Shown here one piece after another: positions 1-11,339 of a DNA stretch of 64,000 nt. The position numbers and the translations under genes are program-made. Location: contig JAJEKV010000030.1 of NCBI GenBank assembly GCA_021234155.1, positions 2,683,842-2,747,841 on the forward strand, in the 5' to 3' direction. Below the pieces are notes generated by a model, which saw nothing but the letters and a program-made list of their open reading frames with translations, was not told the DNA's origin and made no database searches. This stretch comes from Isoetes taiwanensis. Its lineage: Eukaryota; Streptophyta; Lycopodiopsida; Isoetales; Isoetaceae. Numbering within the stretch: the first letter of the stretch is position 1; each line of letters opens with the position of its first letter.

Positions 1-1060
1 TAGTATATCAGCTACCATCTCATCTGTTCTCACAAACTTGAGTTTTAGTATTTCTTCAATGACATGTTGTCTTATGAAATGATATTGAGTCTGAATATGC
101 TTTGTTCGTGCATGAAACTTAGGATTCTTCGCCAAAGCAATAGATTCTTGATTGTCACTAAAGACCACTGTTGCTTCCTTGACTGAATCTTCATGCAATG
201 ATTCGAGAAGCCTTCTCAACCAAATTGCTTCTCTAGCTGCGTGTGTGGCTGCAATGTACTCAGCTTCTGTACTTGATAATGCCACAACACTTTGCTTCTT
301 ACTGCTCCATGAAATTGCCCCATTAGTGAGACTGAAAACATATCCTGAAGTTGATCTTCTCAAGTCAACCTCACCCGCCCAATCTGCATTTGTATAGCCT
401 AAAAGTATAGGCTTGTTTGCGGCCTTATAACACAGAACTAAATCTGTTGTTCCTTTTAAATATCATAAAATTCGCTTCACGCATTGCCAATGTACCATCC
501 CCGGATCATCCATGAATTGAGATACTATTCCTACGGAATAGGCTAGATCAGGGCGTGTACATACCATGGCATATATAAGGCATCCCACCGCTTGACGATA
601 AGGAATCATCTTCATATTCTCTTGCTCTTCTTCTGAACTTGGAATCTAACTTCTAGATAGCTTCACATTAACCTCCATAGGCGTGCTCACTAGCTTGCAG
701 TTATTCATACCAAACTGTGCCAAAATGTCTTGGAGATAGTGACGCTGAGACATGCATAACATTCTTCTACCTATGTCTCGAGTCACTTGAATGCCAAGAC
801 AATAGTGAAGTTCCCCCTAAATCAGTCATCTCAAATTCAGCACTTTTTTTCTTGAAGCGCTTGAGATCCGCCAAGTTATTACTGAGCAAGATGCAACCGT
901 CCACATATAGTGCGACAATCAATAAAACTGAAGGTTTATGGAACTTGTAAACATTTATATCCGCTTCATTGCACTCAAAGCCCAAGGATAAAAGAAAATT
1001 ATCAATTCGTTGATACCACATTCTTGACGACTGCTTCAATCCATAAAGAGCTTTGCGTCC
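1..1060 (-). pseudogene. Ty1/copia pol fragment (reverse transcriptase to RNase H)
   Basis: On the minus strand the translation reads through a copia-type reverse transcriptase (a stretch like KQSSRMWYQRIDNFLLSLGF followed by LIVALYVDG, about 1039-880), the RT connection (frameshift near 810) and an RNase H domain (about 420-60) with ADWAGEVDLR, ALSSTEAEYIAA and KHIQTQYHFIR-like motifs. The RT catalytic YVDD box reads YVDG, so the second aspartate is lost. Stops and at least one frameshift break the frame. The fragment runs off the left edge and no LTR is visible. Family call is by recognised copia motifs; domain limits are approximate. Confidence 0.85.
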
Positions 1061-1189
1061 GGCTTCATGGCCTTGGTCTTATTCCAAATTTTGTATATAC
1101 TGCTGTGATGCAAGATCTGCCTATCGGCCAGTTTTCCCCTCTAGATGAGTCTCTCACCAAAATGTATATTTCTTGGTGAATTATGGTCA

Positions 1190-1290
1190 AAAACTCACAC
1201 AGTGTGCGAGAGCCTCGAGCTAAATTTTAGATAAGGGTCCAGTCGCACTCTGTGAATGGTCACTCTTTGATGGCCAAAATTTTTAAGTTT
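1190..1290 (+). repeat. Short MITE-like repeat, copy A
   Basis: A segment of roughly 85 bp (ACACAGTGTGC, then CCTCGAGCTAA, then GCACTCTGTGA and GTCACTCTTT) reappears in inverted orientation at about 9472-9548. Each copy has complementary ends (TCACACAGTGTGC with GCACTCTGTGA), as in a small foldback element. It could instead be the terminal repeats of one 8.3-kb element. Confidence 0.5.
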
Positions 1291-1472
1291 TAAGATTTTT
1301 TTAATTATATTTTTGCTAATTATTATTAGCTTAGCTTATTATTCTAAGATGAGAAAAAAAATTTCCCATTTTTCGAGGCTCATGCTTGGGTTGCCATCCC
1401 TAAGACTGAAGATCTAGACTATTAGTACTACTAGAGAGATGGCCAGTGCTCGATCTTGGTCATTCAAGATCA
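1291..1472. other. AT-rich DNA, nothing recognised
   Basis: AT-rich sequence between the MITE-like repeat and the old LTR. I see no gene or repeat in it. Confidence 0.6.
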
Positions 1473-1487
1473 TTGCTCTAATACTAC
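1473..1487 (-). other. Degenerate primer-binding site remnant
   Basis: On the minus strand the bases just inside the LTR edge read as a degraded match to the initiator tRNA-Met site (AGTAGTATTAGAGC against TGGTATCAGAGC). It sits in the same place as the clear site in the element at 51164-63965. Confidence 0.45.
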
Positions 1488-1850
1488 TGTGACATCCCCT
1501 GCTTGTATATGATGCGCCCATCATATAAGAAACTGGAGTTCATCCCTCTGCCAATGCACATGTTGACAGAGGTCGTCCACCTATCATCGAACCCTTGCTG
1601 TCTGACAAGGAATCAATGGGGAAGAATGGATTGATCTAGCTGCAGAAGTGCAAAGAAACGTAAGCACATATCATCAAATACATCTAGTCCCACCTCGAAG
1701 TGTGGCTCACCATATAATATAATATCTATAACAACAACATCAGTAACATCAACATAGGGGAGATCCTACCCATGGTTCAGACTCAAGGGGATCGACTGGC
1801 GGCTTGGGTCTTCAGAGGTCAAAGCAGACAGAGTTCATAACAATAAACCG
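1488..1850 (-). mobile_element. Old LTR fragment related to the 39.7-kb chromovirus LTR
   Basis: The segment starts TGTGACATCCCC and then follows the order of motifs of the LTR at 39723: CATCATATA..AAACTGGAG, TCATCCCTC, GTCCACCTA, GGGGAAGAATGGA, GCACATA.CATCAAA, CCACCTCGAAG, GGAGATCCTACCCA, GGGGATCGACTG. Similarity is patchy and fades around 1850. Orientation matches both chromoviruses at the right end of the window. It shows the LTR family has an older history at this locus. The matching internal region, expected to the left, is absent. Confidence 0.7.
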
Positions 1851-2179
1851 TCTCATTTATTTTTGGATTATGTCTATTCCAAAATCGCGCCAAATAAGCA
1901 TTATTTTTAGCAAATCTAGCGCTTTTTAGTTCTTGTTTTCCATTTGCAAAACTGTAGTGTATGTTGCATACTTGGCTATGCTTTTGCACTTAACTTAAAT
2001 AAGGCAAAAAATTGACTTGTTTTCTTGAAATTAGCATCAACAGATCATATAGCATTACATCAATAAATATACTTCAGACAACAAATTCTTTATTGACACA
2101 AGGAAAATAACTACATCCTTAACGAAATCAAGCAAATATTAAAATAGAGAAAACATAAAATACTCCAACTGGCCCATGG
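1851..2179. other. Unassigned DNA
   Basis: About 330 bp with no recognised gene. It may be decayed LTR or internal gypsy sequence. Confidence 0.5.
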
Positions 2180-2731
2180 GATGACATGCGTGTAAAGTAC
2201 CTTTACCGTGCTGGCAGCGGTATTATCAGGAAGTGCACAGGCTTCCACCCACTTAGTAGCATAATCAGCAAGAACAAATATATAGCAAGCATGGGAGTGT
2301 CGCGCAGGTTGATCCCCAATAAAATCCATTTTTCATTTGCTGAAGGGTAACGGTGTGGCAACTGGAGTTATGGGTAGAGCGTCACGGGCCATGGGTCATC
2401 CCACGTGCTGACAGACATGACAGTTGCGCATATGAGCATGGGCGTCTATGCGCGCACTGTCAGACATTGCGCGCATAGATGCCCATGCTCATGCGCACAA
2501 CTGTCATGTCTGTCAGCACGTGGGATGACCCATGGCCCGTGACGCTCTACCCATAACTCCAGTTGCCACACCGTTACCCTTCAGCAAATGAAAAATGGAT
2601 TTTATTGGGGATCAACCTGCGCGACACTCTTGTGCTCGCTAGATATTTATGCTACTAAGTGGGCGGAAGACTGTGCACTTCCTGATAATACCGCTGCCAG
2701 CACGGTAAAGGTACTTTATACGCATGTCATC
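2180..2731. repeat. Inverted duplication of a gypsy integrase segment
   Basis: Left arm 2180-2456 and right arm 2468-2731 are reverse complements over about 265-277 bp with few mismatches, separated by 11 bp (2457-2467). Each arm encodes the same integrase stretch (peptides such as YATKWVEACALPDNTAAS), minus strand on the left and plus on the right. A transcript through this site would form a long near-perfect hairpin. Confidence 0.9.
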
Positions 2732-3400
2732 ACACGCTTTGGTTGTCCCAAGGAACTTGTCAGTGACCGAGGTGTTCATTTTGTTAATCAGACAATCAAA
2801 AAATTGATGGATTATTTGTATATTTATCATCGGAAGAGTACTCCTTGTTATCCACAAGGAAATGCCTTGCAGAAAGTACCAACAAGACACTCATCAACAT
2901 TTTGAAGAAAATTTGTGATGTTTCCAGAACTGATTGACAGGAAAAATTACCTACTATTTTGTGGGTTTACAACACTAGTTACAAAATTGCTACTGGACAA
3001 ACACCATTTAAATTGGTTTACGGTCAAGAAGCTTTAATGCCTTTCGAGTTCGTATTTCTGTCTCTTCATTTCCAATTTGCTACTGTGCACGATCCTCCTA
3101 CTGCTCTCCAAGAGCATGTTTATCAATTACAACAATTAGATGAGCTTCGCAGAGATGCCTATTCGAGTTCTTGCTGGACAACAGTTACGAAAATCCTGGC
3201 AGGACAAACACATCAAAACAAAAACATTCAAGGAAGGCGATTTAGTTCTTCTTTATGATTCCAGGTACAAAAATTTTCTAGGAAAGCTGAAATTTCGGTG
3301 GCTTGGCCCAGCCAAGTGTGTTTCAACTTGAAGAGTTAGATAGCACTCCATTACCCACTCTGGTTAATGGTTTTTGCCTCAAACCTTTTTACACAAACTA
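2588..3400 (+). pseudogene. Ty3/gypsy integrase fragment (Athila/Tat-like)
   Basis: The plus-strand translation gives an integrase core: ATKWAEDCALPDNTAAS, ITRFGCPKELVSDRGVHFVN (second catalytic Asp in VSDRG), the KSTPCYPQGN block, then TPFKLVYGQEALMPFE and a GPY/F-like end (DLVLLYDSRY, then KFRWLGPAK). Stops and frameshifts separate these blocks at about 2905, 2960 and 3250. The motif style is that of Athila/Tat gypsy elements, unlike the chromoviruses at 39.7-64 kb. There is no RT upstream because the inverted duplication replaces it. Confidence 0.85.
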
Positions 3401-5837
3401 AACAGATACAATTCAAGACACAGAGACGTATGATTCAATACACTATCTTACTTATATTAAAGGAGAAGAGTGATACAAAATTTTGGGCATAGCCCTCACT
3501 TAATCGCAAGGGCCTCGCCCTATATACAAAATCCTACTCTAAAAATCCTGGCTACTCTGGGTTTAAAACAGCACAGGCCCGCAAGATCACATATGCTTCC
3601 TGATCAGGGTCATAGCAGAGGTGCATGATGATGTCCTGATAATTGGACATCAGATCTAGGTTATCAGCAGACCCGGACAGCCAGCCATCCATTGGAATGC
3701 CGCAGTTCTTCATCTTCCATAGGTCGAGATCATTCATACGACATGTGATCCATTCAAAACAGTTCTTCGGTATGGTATTTATTGATCATCTCCATCGCTG
3801 TAAATCGTGAGCTTTTGCTTCGCTCTTTATTCGCCTTATATAGTCCTACCGCCTGAAGGCTGCCATGGTGGCCCAATCAAATTTCTGTTGACGTATCTGT
3901 ATGCAAGGTACATTCCAATTCAAGATTCCTATATCTCGCCGCAAATCTAGTCGCGGTACCATCTCTCTAAACTGTTGTTTCTGCCACCACCTGTCTTTAA
4001 AGTGTTCGAACTCTCGAGTTGCCCCTCTTAATTACGCTCACTTAACACCACGACTGTATCAAATCATTATTCATACCTTGCCATGACGTCCCATCAGACC
4101 GTTCATTCTAGTTCATCTCCACACTTGGTTCACTCTCAGTTGGCTTTCTGGAACTTAACCAAAATTTTGAATTTTGGAACCTTCTTTCATCTATGCTACC
4201 ATCTGGCACTACCAACGGCTTAGATTCCACTTCCAAAGCTGCCTATAAAAATCTTGGTTGAACAAACGCGAACCCTAAAGCTTCTTAAATTTCTTTGCTC
4301 TTCGTCTTCCGCCTTCCAACTTTTTTCGTCGATCGCCATGGCTGCCTCTCCAAAGTGACCTACTCTCCAGGCCACAGATAGATAGAAATCTAAGGGAGGA
4401 AGTAGAGTCAACCATCTGATGGGCACATGCAAAAACACAATGGTTATTAGAAAAAGAATAGAAAAGAATCAGCCTTGCAACTGAACAAGACTAAGGAGGT
4501 ATTCCGGGAAGAAACTAAGGTACCCGAGATTAATCCCTAATTATTGTGCTAAAAACCTGAATAGGAGAGTTTTTAGAAAACCCTAATTATTGAAAAGAAA
4601 CTAAGTCTAATTATGTGGAAGATGCCAACCATCTCCAAACACGTCAAAAACGTCGTTAAAAAATCAAGCTAAATATGAGGCCCCACAGGTTTAAACCAAT
4701 AATGTTCATGTGGAAAAAGATTGTAAAGAAAAAGGAAAATTGCACTTATAATGTTACAATAGGAAACCAAACAGCATTAATGTAGGTCAACTTAAAAACA
4801 ATGGGAGGAGAGGAACAAATATTATAAGCAAAACATGTAGAATAAAGTATTATGTCCACAGAAGGAAGGCTAGTGCATAGAAAAAAAAGTTCCAGGAAAA
4901 ACATGTGTAGTACATGTGCACAAAATAAAAACTAGCATCGAGAAATGAATATTCCAAAATCACGCACCCAAGTGGGACTTCCACCACAACACAGATGCCC
5001 ATATATACATGCTACGTAAAATAATGACATCCTCGTCCCAACAAACAACTCCAAGTAGGATCTTCTCAATGCAAGATGCTAAACACATAGGCTAGATAGA
5101 GGCAAAAAAGTAGCAGGAAAATGAGTCATAAGAGTTAGGAACTGGCGCATATTCAAAGGTGCCAACGATGTAACATTCCAACGAAGGATTAAATCCTCCA
5201 AAAAATGGGTACATTAAGGATCAAGACGGTGCAGATGTCGAGAGAAACAACGGACAGAAGGCGTAAGGGCAGCATAAACTCGAAGATGACAATCAAACTC
5301 CAGAAGTCAGCCCACGGTGTGAGGGGATAAACAAAAGGCATTAGACGCAGAAGGGTGCAGGGAGTCTAGATGGAAAGTATAGAGATGGTGGTGAGAGATA
5401 TCAACTTCTGTAGGTTCGGAGGGAATCAAAGGCACGCCTTGGAAGCAAATGTGGCAGTCAAACGAAGCCATGATTCGAGGGTAAAAAAGGAAAAAAATGG
5501 GCTTAGAAAACAAGCATAAAAATTGCAATATGCAAGTTTCCCTATGCCTGAAAAGATTGATCACCAGTGTTAGCCTAGATGCATATGAAAAAACAGGCAT
5601 AGTATAAAGACTCAATTTCGTAGGAAGAAGACAACTGAAGATTTTAATTCAAAAAGATGTTTTGCTAAGATGTCGCCAATGTATAAAAGCTCCACAAAAA
5701 ATATGGGATCTAAAAAAAAATGAAAAAACAAAAAACCCCTAATGGCGTGAAAGAAGTCAAAGAGTGTAATATAACGTACTTAAAAACATAGGAAAAAACC
5801 GATGGTTCTAAGTACGCCCAATTTGGGTTGGCCTCCC
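3401..5837. other. Unassigned DNA, no supported gene
   Basis: About 2.4 kb. A minus-strand open stretch at 3552-3737 has ordinary amino-acid composition but no family I recognise. The rest has stops in all frames. No convincing repeat is seen, apart from the approach to the GGAAACCCTTCC cluster. Confidence 0.5.
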
Positions 5838-6275
5838 ACGGAAACCCTTCCGGGTTTTAATGGAAACCCTTCCGGCTTTCCATGGAAACCCTTCCGGTTT
5901 TCCAAAATTTGAAAACCCGGAAGGGTTTCCATGGAAAGCTTTGAAAAAGGGTTTCCATATTGGCTTGGAAGGGTTTCCATTAAAACCCAGAAGGGTTTCC
6001 ACAAAATTATTATTTTTTAAATATTTACACACGTGAGCCTTTATGGCTCACGCCTTTCCACACGGACGCCCGACATTAAGGCGCACGTCCATCGAGCGCA
6101 CGTCACTCAAAATTCAAATTTTGAGTGGAAACCCTTCCCGATTTCCTTGCATGATGGAAATTGGGAAGGGTTTCCACAGGAGGAGGAAAATAGGAAGGGT
6201 TTCCCACGGGGGAGGAGGAGGAAAACAGGTTAGGTTTCCACATGAGGAGGAAAATAGGTTAGGTTTCCACATGCA
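5838..6275. repeat. Cluster of GGAAACCCTTCC inverted repeats, left
   Basis: GGAAACCCTTCC(GG) and its complement GGAAGGGTTTCC recur about ten times in both orientations across 440 bp. They create many overlapping hairpins, for example around 5880-5935. The same motif clusters again at 7838-7935. This resembles subterminal repeats of a DNA transposon, with 6.3-7.8 kb as the interior. Confidence 0.75.
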
Positions 6276-7440
6276 GTTAGAAACTCGATAGTGCGTACGT
6301 GTGAAGTTGCACTCTATTATGTTGCATCATGGCACTATGCTCTACATAATCTCTATTGCATAACCTTTGTCTTTGTTAAATATTCTTCCGTCGTACATGC
6401 GAGAGACCAAAAGAAAAAAAGAAACAAACTTAAGTAAATGATAAATGTAACATGAAAGAACAAAATTAAGTATTTGATAAATGTAAGCAAACTCAAGTAC
6501 TTGATAAATGTGACAAGTGTTTTGATACATATGAGTCCCAAGGGTTTTCCACTATGGGATCTGGCTGCAGCACATTCTACTATAACATTAGCACATCCAT
6601 TTGATTGCTATGGAAGTAGCTCGATTCCAAATCGGGAGTAGACAATGGTTTTCTGTCTATATTGTGATCCCCATGTGGCCAGAAGGTGGCAATCCCAAAG
6701 ACTATTTGAACTTTGATTGATCATAAGGAAAACTTTGAATAAAAAAAAGCTCCAACAGAACCTTTGATTTTTTGAATCTTTGATAATGATTAAAGAGCAG
6801 GTTCTATTTGCACTTGAATACCATCCATGTTTTTCTATTGTGTCTTAGCATTTAGTTCTTAGGCAACACAAGTTAATATCAATGTAGCAAAAAGTGTTGG
6901 CCAAGGGAAGACTTTGTCAAATGAAAAGTTGGATTGTGTTCTGCCTAATGGACCTTCAAAACCTATTGCAACAAGTGCAAAAACAGACATTGTAATGGAG
7001 TTGCCAAAATGCAAGGGAGAGAGGGCCTCTTCAAAGACAATTCTATATTCAATAAACAAGAACTGGCCTTAATGCTTTTCAGACATAGACAACTGCAGGG
7101 ATAACCATAAAGGATCCATCTTCTCTACTATTTTTTCAAGTGTATCTGCCAGTGCCTCAGCTCTTGGCCAGAGGAAGTTAAGCATATAAAATTCCTCAGA
7201 CAAATGCCTCAATTTACTTCAGAGTGGCCAGCAAGCCAGCCTCGCTACTTCAAGAGACCCTAATCCTTCTCGACAACGGAACATCGCCAATAAGATCAAG
7301 AAAAACTCAAAGCAACGACCAGATTCAGACTCGTCATCATTTCATTTGTCATCACCGGAAAACAGTAAAAAGCTCGAACGTTTGTTTAGCCTCATGGAAA
7401 AATAGGAGTTGGATCACGGTTGTACATCATTTGCATTGCT
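6276..7440. other. Unassigned DNA between two inverted-repeat clusters
   Basis: About 1.2 kb without a supported gene. If the flanking GGAAACCCTTCC clusters are transposon ends, this is part of the interior, but I see no transposase motif. Confidence 0.4.
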
Positions 7441-7560
7441 CAACACAGGAAAACCTTAAAGAAAGAAAAGAAAAGAAAGAAAAGCTTTAGAAAGAAAGAA
7501 AGAAAGAAAAGCTTCAGAAAGAAAGAAAGAAAGAAACGCTTTGAAAGGAAGAAAGCTTTG
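7441..7560 (+). repeat. GAAA-type microsatellite
   Basis: Imperfect runs of AAAG/GAAA interrupted by GCTTTAG and GCTTCAG. The lysine/arginine-rich reading frames across it are a by-product of the repeat. Confidence 0.9.
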
Positions 7561-7837
7561 TTACGCCATTGCCGGAGTCGCTGCACAGAAAGAACAGACT
7601 CGTTGCACAACAAAATGAATCAGGAACAGAAAGAACATCGTCGCTGCACAAAAAAAAACAGAGTCGGGAATAGAAAGAATGGAGTCGCTGCATAAATCGG
7701 AGCCATCGCCGGAGCCATCGCAGGAAGAGGAGCAGGGCGCCAAAGTCGCTCGTCTCGCTTCTAGGGTTTAGGGATGAGAATTTAATTCTATCATTAATGA
7801 ATGGCGGATATCTTGCCCCAAAAAATTCTATTTTTAG

Positions 7838-7935
7838 TGGAAACCCTTCCGGGGTTCTAATATGGAAACCCTTCCGGGGTTCAATGGAAATCCGGAAGGG
7901 TTTCCACATAAAACCCCGGAAGGGTTTCCATTAAT
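7838..7935. repeat. Cluster of GGAAACCCTTCC inverted repeats, right
   Basis: Two direct copies of GGAAACCCTTCCGGGGTT are followed by two complementary copies (CCGGAAGGGTTTCCA), forming a compact palindrome of about 95 bp. It is the same motif as in the 5838-6275 cluster. Confidence 0.8.
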
Positions 7936-8309
7936 TTATTTAATAACCCCAATCGGGGGGAGACAGTGTGAGCGGGAAAAAACCCTAACCTATGAAAATT
8001 TAACATAGGAAAAATCCCTAACATAAGAAAATAGGAAAATAAACCTTATGTAAAAAAATGTGTAGCCCCAACCCAATTTTGAGCCCATATCTACAAGTTA
8101 AAACCCAATGGTCTAACCAATACAACATGACAGAGATATAAAAATGAAATGCGGCAGATAGATATATGAAAAGCAAGAAAAAGTATATAATATAGCTAAG
8201 TCTTATGATGACTTTAACCCATGCCATTCACTTGAAAACAAAAACCCCATACTTGAAATAAATTATGTGGCCATTATTTATATAAGCGGGAAAATACAGA
8301 GGGCCGAAT
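7936..8309. other. Unassigned DNA
   Basis: AT-rich sequence of about 370 bp in which I see no gene. Confidence 0.6.
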
Positions 8310-8745
8310 TCACAGACGGATGCATGCCCCAGAGAGAGGGCGGAGAATCCAAAAGAAGAAAGGGGAATCGACCAAAATCGGAGTTGGATTATGAAGGAGT
8401 GTCGAACCGGAGCCCAAGAGCAGATAAGAGCAAAAAACCAGAAAGGAGATTAGAAGAGTGATAAACAGAGGGGAGATTTGGGAAGGATAAAAGCAAAGGG
8501 GGCACTGTTTAAAGAGACCAGGAATTGGAAGAGGGATGCATGGCGCGGAGAAAGGATGGGGAATCCAAAAAAAAAGAGGGAATCAACCGAAAGTGGAGCT
8601 GGACCGTGAAGAAAACATGTCGAACTGAAGTCCAAGAGCAGATAAAAGAGAACAATCAGAGGGTAGATTAGAAGAAGTGATAAACAGAGGGGAGATTTGG
8701 GAAGGATGTAAGCAAAGGAGCAAGTGTTTGAAGAGTTCCAAGAAG
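8310..8745 (+). repeat. Tandem duplication, about 215-bp unit
   Basis: Unit 1 (about 8316-8530) and unit 2 (about 8536-8745) share the same order of blocks: GGATGCATG, GGGGAATC, AAGAGCAGATAA, GAGATTAGAAGA/GTAGATTAGAAGAA, and GTGATAAACAGAGGGGAGAT followed by TTGGGAAGGAT. The unit is purine-rich. No coding function is supported; the lysine-rich frame that follows (8724-8954) is low-complexity. Confidence 0.8.
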
Positions 8746-9471
8746 CGGAAGAGGCATTAGAAAATAAAAACTCAGACATAGCCTCACATAAAAAACAATC
8801 TGCAGGGACTGTGGAGAATCACCAACTCCCGACTCGAAAAAAGGAACTTCAATCTAGAGTAGAAACAAAAAACAAAAACAATCCCAAGAAAAAATCCAAG
8901 TTAAGCACAACAAAGGTGGCAAAGCCATCAAAAAAAAAACCCAAAACATCCTAACAGAAAAAAGAACTGATCCAGAGGTTAAATTGAAGCTTATTGAGGA
9001 AAAACAATAATGAGATTCTGAATCAACTCAGCAAAACGTCGATGATTTTGGACCAAACAAGGAGTAAGTAGAGTATCCATGAGAAATCAACGAAAAAGAA
9101 GCAAGAGTCTGACTATAAAATTTCTGATAGAACATCGAAAAGAAAACCATAGATTTCACTACAAATCAAAAGACGTACCTGCCAGAGGGGAATCGCTATA
9201 GCGGAAAGAAAGATCAAGAAGCCGAGTATGGCAAGCATGATGAAGCGCTCAAGAAAACGTGGAGTGGTGTTGATGAAGGAAAAAGTTGATGAAGGGAGCA
9301 AGATGCATATAATTAGTCTCGTCTCTCCCCAGAATGGCGATCCGACAATATTGAATCGCTGGCATAATTAGAGTAATCTGATAGCATAAGGCGACTTAAA
9401 ATCCAATTTTAAGCTAAAAAACATGTCATACCCCTAAGAAAGTGTCTAGAAAACATAAAATAGAGTAAAAA
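8746..9471. other. Purine-rich unassigned DNA
   Basis: About 725 bp. A 76-codon lysine-rich open frame (8724-8954) reflects base composition. No gene is supported. Confidence 0.5.
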
Positions 9472-9548
9472 AAAAGAGTGACCACTCACAGAGTGCACCC
9501 AGGGCCTTAGCTACAAATTAGCTCGAGCCTCTAGCACACTGTGTAAGT
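9472..9548 (-). repeat. Short MITE-like repeat, copy B (inverted relative to copy A)
   Basis: The reverse complement matches 1190-1290 over about 85 bp (ACACAGTGTGC, CTCGAGCTAA, GCACTCTGTGA, GTCACTCTTT). Similarity may extend about 40 bp beyond it. Confidence 0.5.
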
Positions 9549-9821
9549 GATGGGAGTAAATTTTGTCTTAAGGAACCAAATATTTTAATCTAGCAAACAT
9601 TAATATTTTAAAGGGAAAGACTTGGTGGAGAGAATGGATGCGCCCTAGGGTTTCTGCCAGAGGCGGCTTTAGGTTTGTGCTCATATCTTGAGCTTCAAAC
9701 CTCGGATTAGGGTATTTTTTGGCTCTTGGAAAGCTGATTCAGAGCTCTTTCCAAAGGTGTGTAACATCAGAGATTTTAGGTTCCGGCTGATAGCATTTTT
9801 GGCCCTGACAGTTTCGGCTCT
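9549..9821. other. Region upstream of DUF4283-like pseudogene
   Basis: Contains an AGGGTTT-type stretch and a possible 5' leader of the pseudogene that starts at 9822. No separate gene is seen. Confidence 0.4.
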
Positions 9822-11339
9822 ATGGCGTCAACTTCCAAGCTGCCTGCAAAACCTCCTGTATCCATGCCGGTGCAGGGGGCAAATTTGGCACTGCATGTTA
9901 ACCCTCTGGCTTATAGTGAGAATGTCTTTCAAGACGGTGATTTTCCTGTTTTGGCACCCTCGGCTGGTGCACCGAAGAGTACAAGTGCTTTGAACAGCAG
10001 TAATGCTTCTGTGGATGGTGCCTCGGCACCAGCGGGTGCCAATTCTAACAAAGATCAGTCTCGTTCACTTCCTTGGAGGTCCTCAACTTCTGGTGTAATT
10101 GCTAGCAGGGAGCGCTTTAGTGATTGGATCAAGAAGGACTTGTCATCAACTACGTCTGCTGTGCGTGTTGCTACAGCTATTGATGTGATGATTTAGGATA
10201 ATAAAAGAGATCTCAGTAATCTTTTGGGTGAGTTGCGAGCAAAGGAGACTCAGTTGGAACTTCAGTTACCTTCTGTTGAAGTTTTCTATCATCCTGAAAT
10301 GTGTAAGAATACTCTTCAAGCGTCGGGGTACAATGTGGTCGAGATTGATCATGACCTGCACAAGAAGTGTATTAGTAACTTGTTGTTGTTTAGTGTGGTT
10401 GGTCAATATACTGGAGCATTTCTTGATAGTAGGAAGCTTGGCTATTGATAGACCGGACATCTTCGGAGATTAGGATTGCCACCTTATCGTACTTTAAAGA
10501 TGCTGGATAAGAAGTTCTTTCTGATCGTTTTTTATGATGCTGTGGCTGTGGAGCAACTGGTGGCACGTGGTGTGGACCCAATGTGGAGTGATTATATTTT
10601 GTACCAGCCTTACTCGCCTGGATTTTCTCCTGGTACGACTCCTGCTCTTAGGATGCCATGTTGGTTTTCTATTCCTAATCTTCCTCCTGATCTCTTGGTG
10701 CCGGAGTTTCTTATCAGTATTGCTAATGGTTTGGGTACTCATCTGGCCCATTCTATTGTTGATGGTGCTAAAATTTGTGTTTCTCTTCCTTCTGGTCGCG
10801 GGCTTCCTGACTGTGTGGTTGTGAAAAGTGGCCCTATCTTTCTGAAGTATGCTTTGCAGTTGCTCAATGGCCCTCAGCTTGCTGATTTATTTCCTCAACT
10901 TGCTTTATTTGCAAATTTTCGTGCTAAGAGAGATTGCCCTGCAATGGTCCCTTCTTCCTCTGTGCCTCCTACCTCTGTTGTGTCCCCTTTACCTTCGGTT
11001 GTCCCTTCTGCCAATGCTACTGCGACCTCTGTTGTTGCTACTCCATCTGCTACTAAAACCACCATCCCACAGAAGATTGTGCATACTCCCGCTTTTGAAG
11101 AGGATGCTAGGGCTAAGTTACAGAAGATCCAGGAATTGCAAGAGCGGCATGAAAGTGTTCAAGAACATCATGAAAATGCCCAAGAGGGATGGACAAATGT
11201 TAATTGGAAAAGAGCTGCACGCAATAAGGCTAGTCAACACGTGTCTCATATCATTAGCGATTCTGATAATTTGCATGGAAGGGTGGAGCAGAGAGGAGGC
11301 TCTCCCTTGCCAGTTACCCAACAAACTATCTGGTTTTAA
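9822..11339 (+). pseudogene. DUF4283-like protein (LINE ORF1-type), interrupted by stops
   Basis: A single plus-strand frame runs from ATG 9822 to TAA 11339, about 505 codons. It is broken only by in-frame stops at 10194-10196 and in a short cluster from 10446; no frameshift is needed. The middle part (about 10380-10760) fits the DUF4283 pattern of plant LINE ORF1 and related proteins: GQYTGAFLDSRKLGY, FFLIVFYDAVAVEQLVARGV, ILYQPYSPGFSP, then PCWFSIPNLPPDLL and ISIANGLGTHL. The N-terminus is Ser/Ala/Pro-rich, and the C-terminus has a charged helix with repeated ERHESVQEHHENAQE. In LINEs this protein is the RNA-binding partner of the reverse transcriptase. No RT follows, so this is either an isolated ORF1 or a domesticated derivative that later decayed. 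Confidence 0.7.

Noticed and set aside
3552-3737. 61-codon minus-strand frame with ordinary composition
   Set aside because: No start context, family or adjoining exon; mentioned only within the unassigned stretch.
8724-8954. Lysine-rich 76-codon protein
   Set aside because: Purine-rich low-complexity DNA next to a tandem duplication; no family.
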